Shown: positions 1 to 6,288 of the stretch, one piece after another
Layout of the letters: every line of letters starts with the position of its first letter
How positions within the stretch are numbered: position 1 is the stretch's first letter
Assembly: GCA_964522605.1 (NCBI GenBank)
Contig: CAZFWV010000286.1
Span: 1 to 8,952 of the forward strand
DNA: 8,952 nt
Reading direction: 5' to 3'
Source: CAVZLD01 sp964522605
Lineage (GTDB): Bacteria > Planctomycetota > Planctomycetia > Pirellulales > Pirellulaceae
Translations under genes and position numbers: made by a program
Notes under the pieces: model-generated
Databases searched by the model: none
What the model saw: the letters and a program-made list of their open reading frames with translations, nothing else
Told to the model about the DNA's origin: nothing

Positions 1-60
1 GTCTCCAGTCTCCAGTCTCCAGTCTCCAGTCTCCAGTCTCCCGCCTCCCGCCTCCAGCCT
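1..60. repeat. Heptamer tandem repeat (GTCTCCA)n
   Basis: Five perfect copies of GTCTCCA fill 1-35. They are followed by drifting copies GTCTCCC (36-42), GCCTCCC (43-49) and GCCTCCA (50-56) and a partial GCCT (57-60). The array may continue to the left of the window. The gradient from perfect to diverged units is what replication slippage would leave. It lies about 107 bases upstream of the oxidoreductase start. No function is evident; the strand is strongly pyrimidine-biased, which could favour unusual DNA structure. Confidence 0.95.
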
Positions 61-166
61 ACTATTTGCCCCGGCCCGGTCCGTCCGGGTATGATGGGAT
101 GCTCAGGCAACAGCCCGATCGAGACGCCGTGATGGCGCGATCCGTCTCCGCACCGATACCTGCCGC

Positions 167-1456
167 ATGAAGTCCGTCCCAGGTCCCCCATCTAACGAAT
201 CCGCCCCCAAACGCCCGTCCCGGCGCGCGTTCATCAAGGATTCTTCGTTGTTCGTCGCCGGAAGTGCCGTAGCGGGCCCCCTGTCGTTGGGGACCGGCGT
301 CCATCCAGGCGGCTCGGATGAAATCCGGGTTGCCCTGGTAGGTTGTGGACAGCGAGGCACAAACTTGGCCCATCAGGCGCTCCGCCAGACGAGCCGCGTG
401 CAACTGGTGGCGATGGCGGACGTGTTCGCGGATCGACTGCACGCCAGTCTGCGAGGATTGAAAGGACAACACAAAGAACGGGTCCGGATCCCGCGCGAAC
501 AACAGTTTGTCGGCTTGGACGCGTTTCAGCATGTGTTGCAGACGGATGCGGATCTCGTAATCCTGGCAACCCCCCCCGCCTTCCGCCCCCTGCATTTCGA
601 AGCCGCAGTGCGAGCCTCCAAGCACGCGTTTCTCGAGAAACCGGTCGCCGTTGACTCGGCGGGAGTCCGTCGAATCCTCCAGGCAGGGCTAGAGGCCCAA
701 CGACGTCATCTGGCCGTTGGCGTGGGATTACAGCACCGACATCAGCGCCGTTATCAGCAGACAATTCGCCGCCTCCAAGACGGGGCGATCGGCGATATTT
801 TGCTGAGCCGCGTCTATTGGAATGCAGAAGCGCCGCGTATCCAACCGCGTCGCGCCACGCAATCGGAACTTGACTATCAGTTGCGAAACTGGCGTTGGTT
901 CACGTGGCTGGGAGGAGATCCGATCGTCGAACGATTGATGCGAAACCTGGATGTCATCAATTGGTTGAAGCAATCCTATCCGATCAATGCCCAGGGCCAG
1001 GGCGGCCGTCAGGTCCTTGTCGATCAGCCTGGAGAAATCTTCGACTACCAGATGGTGGAATTCACGTACGAAGACGGTTCCAAACTCTTTGGCCAGTGTC
1101 GCCAGATCTCCCACACCTGGAATTGTGTCTCCGAATTTGCGCACGGAACACATGGCACCGCGGATATTGGCGGGGCGGTTATTCGTGACAGTGAAGGCAA
1201 GGTCGTGTGGTCCTTCGGTCGCGATGAGCCCAACAAGACCGACTCGGGTTTGCCCGAATTCATCCAAGCTGTGCGCAGCGGGGATGTTCGAAACGAAGCG
1301 ACAGAAGCCGCCGGCAGCACACTCACGGCCATCCTGGGTCGGATGGCGACGCGCACCGGCCAATTCGTGACCTGGGATCAAGCGGTAACCAGCTCCGAGA
1401 CTCTCGCGTCAGTCGACCGAATTCCGACTTCGCGTGCATCCCAACCCGAAGCGTGA
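167..1456 (+). CDS. Tat-exported Gfo/Idh/MocA family oxidoreductase
   Basis: A 429-residue NAD(P)-dependent oxidoreductase of the Gfo/Idh/MocA family, which usually acts on sugars or sugar-like substrates. The N-terminus carries a twin-arginine signal, SRRAFIK at residues 18-24 followed by a hydrophobic, Ala/Gly-rich stretch to about 45, so a folded protein with bound cofactor is probably exported. The Rossmann fold starts near residue 52 with the dinucleotide motif GCGQRG (59-64). The family EKP motif is at 157-159 (Lys158 being the usual catalytic lysine). The C-terminal domain contains NLDVINW (260-266), typical of the planctomycete secreted subfamily. In relatives the segment before it reads roughly IVEQHVH; here it is IVERLMR (253-259), so the His expected at the catalytic position is Arg259, while Glu255 remains. 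The ATG at 167 is chosen because it includes the complete Tat signal; no Shine-Dalgarno is visible. It appears monocistronic. The substrate cannot be told from sequence. Confidence 0.93.
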   Translation: MKSVPGPPSNESAPKRPSRRAFIKDSSLFVAGSAVAGPLSLGTGVHPGGSDEIRVALVGCGQRGTNLAHQALRQTSRVQLVAMADVFADRLHASLRGLKGQHKERVRIPREQQFVGLDAFQHVLQTDADLVILATPPAFRPLHFEAAVRASKHAFLEKPVAVDSAGVRRILQAGLEAQRRHLAVGVGLQHRHQRRYQQTIRRLQDGAIGDILLSRVYWNAEAPRIQPRRATQSELDYQLRNWRWFTWLGGDPIVERLMRNLDVINWLKQSYPINAQGQGGRQVLVDQPGEIFDYQMVEFTYEDGSKLFGQCRQISHTWNCVSEFAHGTHGTADIGGAVIRDSEGKVVWSFGRDEPNKTDSGLPEFIQAVRSGDVRNEATEAAGSTLTAILGRMATRTGQFVTWDQAVTSSETLASVDRIPTSRASQPEA

Positions 1457-1470
1457 GTGTTGCAGTTGCA

Positions 1471-1554
1471 CGTAGCCGAAGTCGTGAGATTTCGGGGGAT
1501 TTGTTGCTGATTCCCCCTGCTCGAGACCTCCGAATTCTCACGAATTCGGCTACG
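1471..1554. repeat. Inverted repeat, CGTAGCCGAATTCG family
   Basis: The left arm at 1471-1495 starts CGTAGCCGAAGTCG. The right arm at 1530-1554 reads as its reverse complement with 23 of 25 positions matching. A 34-base loop lies between them, with its own short GGGGGA/TCCCCC pairing (1494-1499 with 1512-1517). The element begins 14 bases after the stop codon of the oxidoreductase, so the transcript could fold here and be terminated or stabilised at its 3' end, although no T-run follows. It looks like a dispersed intergenic repeat, because a third partial copy lies close by. Confidence 0.85.
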
Positions 1555-1595
1555 AAGCGGACTTTGTCCAATGCATGCAGGCTAAACACGTACCG

Positions 1596-1610
1596 CGAAT
1601 TCGGCTACGA
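1596..1610. repeat. Third partial copy of CGTAGCC repeat
   Basis: CGAATTCGGCTACGA at 1596-1610 is identical to 1541-1555, the right-arm end of the preceding inverted repeat, in the same orientation. It has no partner arm of its own, so it is a half element. Confidence 0.8.
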
Positions 1611-1686
1611 GTTACGAAATGTGCAACCACAACGCTGGCGCTTCGGGTTAAGACAATCACCCATCCTGCCACTGCATGATCTGCGC

Positions 1687-1752
1687 AAAAAAAACGGACG
1701 GGAGGCCCCACGGCACTGGAGGCGGAACAGTGCGCCGGGTGCCTCTCCGTCC
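1687..1752 (-). terminator. Rho-independent-type terminator, minus strand
   Basis: Read on the minus strand, GGACGGAGAGGC (1752-1741) pairs with GCCTCCCGTCC (1706-1696), 11 pairs with one bulged A. The RNA then runs through one G into eight U (the A-run 1687-1694 on the plus strand). Between the arms a second hairpin forms from GCACTG (1713-1718) and CAGTGC (1728-1733). It lies about 300 bases after the stop of the M50 protease, the only minus-strand gene upstream, so it would end that transcript with a long 3' UTR or close an unannotated small RNA. Confidence 0.55.
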
Positions 1753-2057
1753 AGCCCGGTTGGTCCACCAACGAGGCACGCGAAGATGGTCGCGTTGAAT
1801 ATGTTCCTGGTTTCTTGATGTCTCAGCGGGCAACACCCGCCACGAACGAATTCCTTCCGGTAGCAACTTCAATGCCAATTCCCATCCTGCATCGCCGACA
1901 AGAGCGTCAAATCCCTATGCCGTCTCGAGTTGAAATCCGTGAGTTAATCCTGCGGGTTTCTTCTTGAGAGACGGATGCCTAGAGAGTCAGCCGCATCTGC
2001 TGAACGACTGAGCAGCCGAACAAAGACGACGCCTGAGAAAGCAGCCGGCGATCGAAC

Positions 2058-3215
2058 TTAGCGGGGACGACTGCGATACCGCGCGCTGGCTCGACGCAGC
2101 AACGCGCGGTCTTCCGAGGTCAAACTGTCGAATCCAGCCTCGTGGACCTGCAAGAGAATTTCGTCGACGCGTCCATCTTCGTACGCCTCGATCTCCCGCT
2201 GTCGTTGTTCGCGTTGTTCTCGGCGGCGTTGCCACCAACGCACAAGAGGACCACTTTGTGGAGGTTTTGTGAAGGTCTTGGGGCCACTCCGTTCGAGGGA
2301 CGTATAACCTTCCGAGAAATCGTAGCCGAGGAAGGCCTCATCCGGCGTGGGCGTGGCTGCGACACTCTCGGCCTTGCGTGCACTAAAGAAAACGAAGATC
2401 GACAACAACACCAGGGCAAACCATGTCTGGACCAAGGAGTTGGGATCGGGCTGATCGGTCTGGACGATCCAGGCGACGACCAGCAACCCGACCGCAATCA
2501 CCTTCGCCGCGGCAGCCACGACCATGACGGCTCGCGCCGGTTCCAGCTGCGGCCGGGCCATGAGAATTGCAGCACGCAGGGCACGACCGCCGTCGAAGGG
2601 GTAGGCGGGAATCAAGTTGACTAAGACGAGCAGCCAATTGATCCAAAAGGTCATCTTCAGCGCGACGATCAGTGGGGCTCCAACCGTGATCGCCGTCGGT
2701 GCGATCGGGTTCATCAAACCGATCAGGTCAGCACCGCCGTGGATCGCCAAACAGAGTGCGGAAACGAAGCACACGCCCAGGTTCGTCAACGGGCCGGCCA
2801 CGATCATCATCAAATCGTTTTGCGGCTCCGCCGCCGTGGCCGGCGGCCCCAAGCCCCCCAGCGGCCCGAGAATGACCTCCTCAACGCTCGTGCCAAGCCG
2901 ATTCGCGGCAACGACGTGGCCCAACTCGTGCACCAACACGCTCAGAAACAGGATCGAGAGACACGCCAAGGCACTGGCGACAATCCCCCAAGATGGTTCC
3001 GCCGCGCGTTGTACCTCGACAACCAGACGCTCCGATTCTGCAACAACATCTCGTTCCAGGGACACGGGGCTTGCGTCACGGGCCAAGAAATCCTGCGCAT
3101 AAAGCCAGCTCAAATAGAACGTGAAGGCAGCAAAAAGCAGAAAGAACATGTGCAGCCGCAACTGCACACCGTTCCAACGGCCCAAACTGACGCTCCAAAT
3201 GGCTTGGTCACGCAT
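2058..3215 (-). CDS. Site-2 protease family (peptidase M50) intramembrane metalloprotease
   Basis: A 385-residue polytopic zinc protease of the M50/S2P family, which cleaves membrane-embedded substrates such as anti-sigma factors. The N-terminal pattern LGRWNGVQLRLH (11-22) leads into a first membrane segment (about 22-41). A polar insert of roughly 35 residues (42-76) follows. The second segment ends in the zinc motif HELGH (96-100), with Glu97 catalytic. AGPLTN (140-145) and NLIPAYPFDGGRAL (200-213) are the other family motifs; Asp208 is the third zinc ligand. Further membrane segments lie near 134-158, 176-203, 229-252 and 261-278. The cytosolic tail is charged (RRREQREQRQRE, 330-341) and ends VDEILLQVHEAGFDSLTSED (350-369), which resembles the DUF6576-like tail seen on some rhomboid-family proteins. 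The ATG lies downstream of a good promoter; no Shine-Dalgarno is seen. No anti-sigma factor or other substrate is adjacent. Confidence 0.95.
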   Translation of the reverse strand: MRDQAIWSVSLGRWNGVQLRLHMFFLLFAAFTFYLSWLYAQDFLARDASPVSLERDVVAESERLVVEVQRAAEPSWGIVASALACLSILFLSVLVHELGHVVAANRLGTSVEEVILGPLGGLGPPATAAEPQNDLMMIVAGPLTNLGVCFVSALCLAIHGGADLIGLMNPIAPTAITVGAPLIVALKMTFWINWLLVLVNLIPAYPFDGGRALRAAILMARPQLEPARAVMVVAAAAKVIAVGLLVVAWIVQTDQPDPNSLVQTWFALVLLSIFVFFSARKAESVAATPTPDEAFLGYDFSEGYTSLERSGPKTFTKPPQSGPLVRWWQRRREQREQRQREIEAYEDGRVDEILLQVHEAGFDSLTSEDRALLRRASARYRSRPR

Positions 3216-3288
3216 ATGACGAGGACCCAGAGGTGGACGCCGCCCGAGAAAAGGACGACCCAGATTTCTGCACGCGGGCAGTCAACTT

Positions 3289-3317
3289 ATTGTAACCGTG
3301 CCCCAGGGCCGAATCAA
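3289..3317 (-). promoter_or_regulatory. Sigma70-like promoter for the M50 protease gene
   Basis: On the minus strand TTGATT (3317-3312) and TACAAT (3294-3289) are separated by exactly 17 bases, matching the -35 and -10 consensus at 4/6 and 5/6. Transcription would start near 3282, giving a 5' UTR of about 67 bases before the ATG at 3215. The position in the gap between the divergent protease and NUDIX genes supports it. Confidence 0.55.
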
Positions 3318-3367
3318 TCTTCCGGCAGCCCACCGGACGACAACCGGCGACCTGTTCAGTCGGATGG

Positions 3368-3390
3368 ACTTCGCCTAGGATGGGCGAAGT
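3368..3390. promoter_or_regulatory. 8-bp inverted repeat upstream of the NUDIX gene
   Basis: ACTTCGCC (3368-3375) and GGCGAAGT (3383-3390) form a perfect 8-bp stem around a 7-base loop, TAGGATG. It ends 51 bases before the GTG start of the NUDIX gene, in the divergent promoter region. TAGGAT in the loop could be a weak -10 hexamer for the NUDIX operon, but no convincing -35 stands before it. It may be an operator or a hairpin in the 5' UTR; the sequence alone cannot decide. Confidence 0.4.
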
Positions 3391-3441
3391 GCCAGTTTTG
3401 GCGATGAATGACCTCGATTTGGCCCCCGAGAAGCTGCTACC

Positions 3442-3987
3442 GTGCCCCAACCTGAAGACCTCTTGCTGAAGACCGACCGCTTCTCCATCACACGCATCTC
3501 CAGGAAACTGCCCACCGGACCGCTCAAGCAGCGGGAAGTCATCCGACATCCGGGCTCCGTCGTCATCCTTCCCCTGCTCGGGGACGATCAGATCTGCCTG
3601 ATTGAGAATCAGCGAATGGCCGTCGACCGAGTGCTGATCGAGTTGCCGGCCGGCACACTTGACGCAGGCGAGTCACCGGATGACTGTGCTCGCCGTGAAC
3701 TCATCGAAGAAACCGGCTATCGCGCGGGCCAGTTAGAAAAGCTGACAGGCTTCTACGCCGCGCCGGGAATTCTCGACGAGTATATGCACCTCTATGTCGC
3801 GCGGGATCTGATCGCCGGCCCACCGGAACGGGAGCCTGAAGAGGAGATTCAGAACCGAGTGGTTTCCTGGTCGGAAGCGCTCGAGATGATTGAATCGGGA
3901 GAGATCTGCGACGCGAAAACCATGGTCGGACTACTGCTCTATCACACGCAACACCGCGGCAAACCGCGAGGAGGCGACTGTGCGTGA
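3442..3987 (+). CDS. NUDIX hydrolase, ADP-ribose pyrophosphatase type
   Basis: A 181-residue cytosolic NUDIX enzyme that hydrolyses nucleoside diphosphates linked to another moiety. The complete NUDIX box Gx5Ex7REUxEExGU runs from Gly71 through Glu77, Arg85-Glu86 and Glu89-Glu90 to Gly92-Tyr93. Features of the ADP-ribose pyrophosphatase (NudF-like) group are ELPAGTLDAGE (67-77), YAAPGILDEYMHLY (105-118) and the late segment EICDAKTMVGLLL (154-166). The likely reaction is ADP-ribose to AMP and ribose-5-phosphate, although related sugar nucleotides are possible. The start is a GTG; upstream ATGs at 3404 and 3408 are out of frame and soon hit stops. It is first in a two-gene operon and its last 8 bases overlap the start of the M29 aminopeptidase. 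Confidence 0.93.
   Translation: MPQPEDLLLKTDRFSITRISRKLPTGPLKQREVIRHPGSVVILPLLGDDQICLIENQRMAVDRVLIELPAGTLDAGESPDDCARRELIEETGYRAGQLEKLTGFYAAPGILDEYMHLYVARDLIAGPPEREPEEEIQNRVVSWSEALEMIESGEICDAKTMVGLLLYHTQHRGKPRGGDCA
3968..3974 (+). promoter_or_regulatory. Ribosome binding site of the M29 aminopeptidase
   Basis: GAGGAGG lies within the last codons of the NUDIX gene, 5 bases before GTG 3980. It is the strongest Shine-Dalgarno in the window and decides the aminopeptidase start in favour of GTG 3980 over the in-frame ATG at 3890, which lies deep inside the NUDIX gene. Confidence 0.8.
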
Positions 3988-5116
3988 CGCCCGCGTCGAT
4001 AAACTGGCCGATGTTCTGGTTGCTTATTCAACAAGTGTCCGCAAGGGGGATCTGGTCTTGATCCAGGGACCTCCTCCCGCCACGCCACTCGCGATCGCAC
4101 TGTACCGACGAGTCCTCAGCGCCGGGGCGCATCCGGTGCTTCATTTGCAGCCGGAAGAATGTCGAGAAATCCTCTTGACCGAAGGTGAGGCGGATCAATT
4201 GGAATTCGAGGATCCACTGGCCCAGCACCAGGTCGAGACGATCGATGTGCTGTTGAATCTCTGGGCACCAGAAAACACGAAGGCGTTCTCTTGCGTTTCT
4301 CCGGAGAGGCAGGCGCGCTTAAGCCAGTCGCGTCGCAAATACCTGGCGACCTTTCTGCAGCGCGCTGCGGAGGGGGCGTTGCGTTGGGTCGGGACCCAGT
4401 TTCCGTGCCTGGCGTCGGCGCAGGACGCTGAGATGTCCCTGAGCAACTACGAGGATTTCGTGTTTCGCGCGGGATTGCTGCACGAGCAGGATCCAGCAGC
4501 CGCGTGGCAGCGGCTGAGTGAGCGGCAGCAGCGACTCACGGATCTCCTGAACGGATGCCGCGAAGTGCGGTTTGTCACACCGCAGGGAACGGACTTAACG
4601 GTATCGGTGGAGGGGCGTCACTGGATTAACTGTGACGGACACGAGAACTTCCCCGACGGAGAAGTCTTTACGGGGCCCTGGGAAAACGCGACTCGCGGCG
4701 TCGTCTGCTACAGTTTTCCGGCCGTGCACGGCGGTCGCGAAGTCGACGGCATTCGACTCGAGTTTCGCGACGGGGAAGTTGTCGACGCGACCGCATCCAA
4801 AGGCGAAGCGTTCCTGCAGGCGATGCTCGATCAGGACCCCGGCGCCCGGCGACTGGGCGAGATCGCGATCGGCACGAATTACTCGATCCAACAGTACACG
4901 AAGAACACACTCTTCGACGAGAAGATTGGAGGCACCTTCCATGCGGCGGTGGGTGCGGCCTATCCGGAAACGGGCGGCCGAAACGAGTCCGCACTCCACT
5001 GGGACATGGTTTGCGACCTGCGCAATGGGGGCCAGATTTTTGCCGACGGGCAATTACTCAGCGAGAACGGACGCTTTCTGGATCCTTCATTCCCGCAAGC
5101 AATCGACCCGAGTTAG
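3980..5116 (+). CDS. M29 family (thermophilic-type) aminopeptidase
   Basis: A 378-residue cytosolic metallo-aminopeptidase of peptidase family M29 (aminopeptidase T/AmpS group), which removes N-terminal residues from short peptides using two metal ions. Counting from the GTG, the hallmark blocks are INCDGHENFPDGEVFTGP (216-233, Glu228), SKGE (273-276, Glu276), GTFHAAVG (318-325, His321) and ALHWDM (338-343, His340 and Asp342). All five expected metal-ligand positions are present, so it should be active. The N-terminal part begins like relatives (DKLADVLVAYSTSVRKGDLV, residues 7-26). The length is slightly under the roughly 400 residues usual for the family, with the difference mostly before the catalytic half. 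GTG is chosen over the upstream ATG 3890 because of the Shine-Dalgarno at 3968-3974 and the 8-base overlap with the NUDIX stop, which implies translational coupling. No chemical link between the two enzymes is obvious. Confidence 0.96.
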   Translation: MRDARVDKLADVLVAYSTSVRKGDLVLIQGPPPATPLAIALYRRVLSAGAHPVLHLQPEECREILLTEGEADQLEFEDPLAQHQVETIDVLLNLWAPENTKAFSCVSPERQARLSQSRRKYLATFLQRAAEGALRWVGTQFPCLASAQDAEMSLSNYEDFVFRAGLLHEQDPAAAWQRLSERQQRLTDLLNGCREVRFVTPQGTDLTVSVEGRHWINCDGHENFPDGEVFTGPWENATRGVVCYSFPAVHGGREVDGIRLEFRDGEVVDATASKGEAFLQAMLDQDPGARRLGEIAIGTNYSIQQYTKNTLFDEKIGGTFHAAVGAAYPETGGRNESALHWDMVCDLRNGGQIFADGQLLSENGRFLDPSFPQAIDPS

Positions 5117-5137
5117 GAATCGCTCCGAAACAACTCC

Positions 5138-5214
5138 CTCGTTAAAACCGTGCAGGCGTCGCCCCACGCGTAGGGGGGATCTTTCGCGGCCCGCCGGGCA
5201 CGCGGTTAAACGAG
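5138..5214. repeat. Palindromic dispersed repeat, copy 1
   Basis: A 77-base element bounded by CTCGTTAAAACCGTGC (5138-5153) and its imperfect inverse GCACGCGGTTAAACGAG (5198-5214). The body contains GGCGTCGCCCC (5155-5165) and GCGGCCCGC (5186-5194). A second copy lies at 7379-7446 with the body inverted. It sits between the convergent ends of the M29 aminopeptidase (+) and the SDR gene (-), where a strong hairpin could act as a two-way terminator or transcript end, though no clear T-run is present. Confidence 0.85.
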
Positions 5215-5267
5215 AAGGCCGAGATGCCGACGTTAATCTTGAGTCACCCCTGAGGGCGCCCGCTCAT

Positions 5268-6278
5268 TCAGATCAACCCCGGATTCGCGTACAGGACTTC
5301 CGCCAGCAGCTCCGGTGACCCGCGTTCCCCACGTGGTCGCTCACAGTGCCAGTCGGGATGCGTCGGCACATGCTCGTCGTAGAAGGGCCATGGGTCGAAC
5401 GGTTCGAAGCCCAACGCGCATTTCAATTGCGAGGAATCCATCGTGACATTGCCGGCGCGAGGCGGTATGGGCCCGGCCTCGATACGGTAACACCCCATCA
5501 GATGACGGGGATCATAGCCTCCAATGCGATTGATCACCTGGGCAATCTGAAACAGACTCAGCTGTCGCGGCCCGCCTGCGTGATACAGCCCGGCCATCGA
5601 ACTCGCCAACACACGATGGCAGACGCGATTCAGACAATCCGTATAGGTCGGCGTACGAATCTCATCGTAGTACAACGTCGCCGGTTTATCCTTGCGAAAG
5701 CGCGACTGAATCCAATCGATCGCACCCGCATGTCCGTTGAAGCTGATCCCCATCGGCAGCGAGATCCGCAGCAGGCAGGCTTGGGGATCCGCCAGCTGAA
5801 TCAACTGCTCTGCCACGGACATCGTTTTTCCAAAAACCGTCACGGGATCGGTCGGATCCGCCTCGCGATGGTTCCCCATCCCGCGTCCGGAAAAAACCAA
5901 ATCGATGGACAAGTGGACCAACCGCGTCCCGGTCCCGTGCAGAAGCTGGAGCAGCGACCGAAGTCCGCGAACGTTGACGCGCCACGCCATGGCGGGATCG
6001 AGTTCGCAAGACTTCAGTGCACAGCTACCGGCGCAGTTCAGGACGGACGCAAACTCGTGACGCGCGAAGAGACGCGCCAACTGAGCCTCATCTTCCAAAT
6101 CACAGCCGACGATGGAGTCGCCGCGCAAACGCCAATTATTGCTCGGACGAATCCCCACAACCTGTCCTGGATACCGCTGCCGAAAATAGTGCAGCGCATT
6201 GTATCCCGGCACACCGGCGACACCGGTGATCAACAGGGGAAGTGGAGGGTCGGAGAATTCACCGGCGCGACAGATCAT
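5268..6278 (-). CDS. RmlD-like SDR sugar-nucleotide-binding protein, catalytic pair replaced
   Basis: A 336-residue extended SDR protein resembling dTDP-4-dehydrorhamnose reductases (RmlD substrate-binding family). Counting from ATG 6278, the Rossmann motif GVAGVPG (19-25) fits GxxGxxG, LNCAG (80-84) and LSIDLVFSG (123-131) match the RmlD pattern, and RTPTYTDC (208-215) is the conserved substrate-domain block. Where YxxxK should stand the sequence is FGKTM (149-153), so both Tyr and Lys are absent; the bases read plainly and the frame is intact around it. It may therefore bind a nucleotide sugar without reducing it, or use other residues. Start choice is uncertain: GTG 6314 would add 12 residues and overlap the kinase gene, whereas ATG 6278 lies 10 bases after the kinase stop; neither has a clear Shine-Dalgarno. 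It is the last gene of the murQ-kinase-SDR series. The substrate is unknown. Confidence 0.88.
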   Translation of the reverse strand: MICRAGEFSDPPLPLLITGVAGVPGYNALHYFRQRYPGQVVGIRPSNNWRLRGDSIVGCDLEDEAQLARLFARHEFASVLNCAGSCALKSCELDPAMAWRVNVRGLRSLLQLLHGTGTRLVHLSIDLVFSGRGMGNHREADPTDPVTVFGKTMSVAEQLIQLADPQACLLRISLPMGISFNGHAGAIDWIQSRFRKDKPATLYYDEIRTPTYTDCLNRVCHRVLASSMAGLYHAGGPRQLSLFQIAQVINRIGGYDPRHLMGCYRIEAGPIPPRAGNVTMDSSQLKCALGFEPFDPWPFYDEHVPTHPDWHCERPRGERGSPELLAEVLYANPGLI

Positions 6279-6288
6279 CGACAGGAAA

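Larger units (their letters stand above)
1457..2057. other. Gene-poor gap between convergent genes
   Basis: The 601 bases between the ends of the oxidoreductase (+) and the M50 protease (-) hold the CGTAGCC repeats (1471-1610) and a minus-strand terminator (1687-1752), but no recognisable gene. Other small structures are GCGGG/CCCGC at 1826-1840 and CTGCT/AGCAG near 1996-2014. A 49-codon plus-strand reading frame at 1818-1967 (starts MSQRATPA, ends RVSS) is open, but it has no Shine-Dalgarno and no family I recognise; I do not call it. A longer plus frame at 1453-1818 runs straight through the repeats and looks accidental. Confidence 0.7.

Noticed and set aside
1..60. Repeat array as a possible CRISPR
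   Set aside because: The units are 7 bases with no spacers, so it is a simple tandem repeat.
1453..1818. A 121-codon plus-strand reading frame after the oxidoreductase gene
   Set aside because: It overlaps the oxidoreductase stop, runs through the CGTAGCC repeats and the terminator hairpin, and has no recognisable domain; its composition looks like translated repeat.
1657..1878. A 73-codon minus-strand frame crossing the terminator
   Set aside because: It needs a TTG start, has no Shine-Dalgarno, and encodes the hairpin and T-run as protein; no family resemblance is seen.
3890..3979. An upstream ATG start for the M29 aminopeptidase
   Set aside because: It would add 30 residues translated from inside the NUDIX gene. 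GTG 3980 has a strong Shine-Dalgarno and the expected N-terminus.
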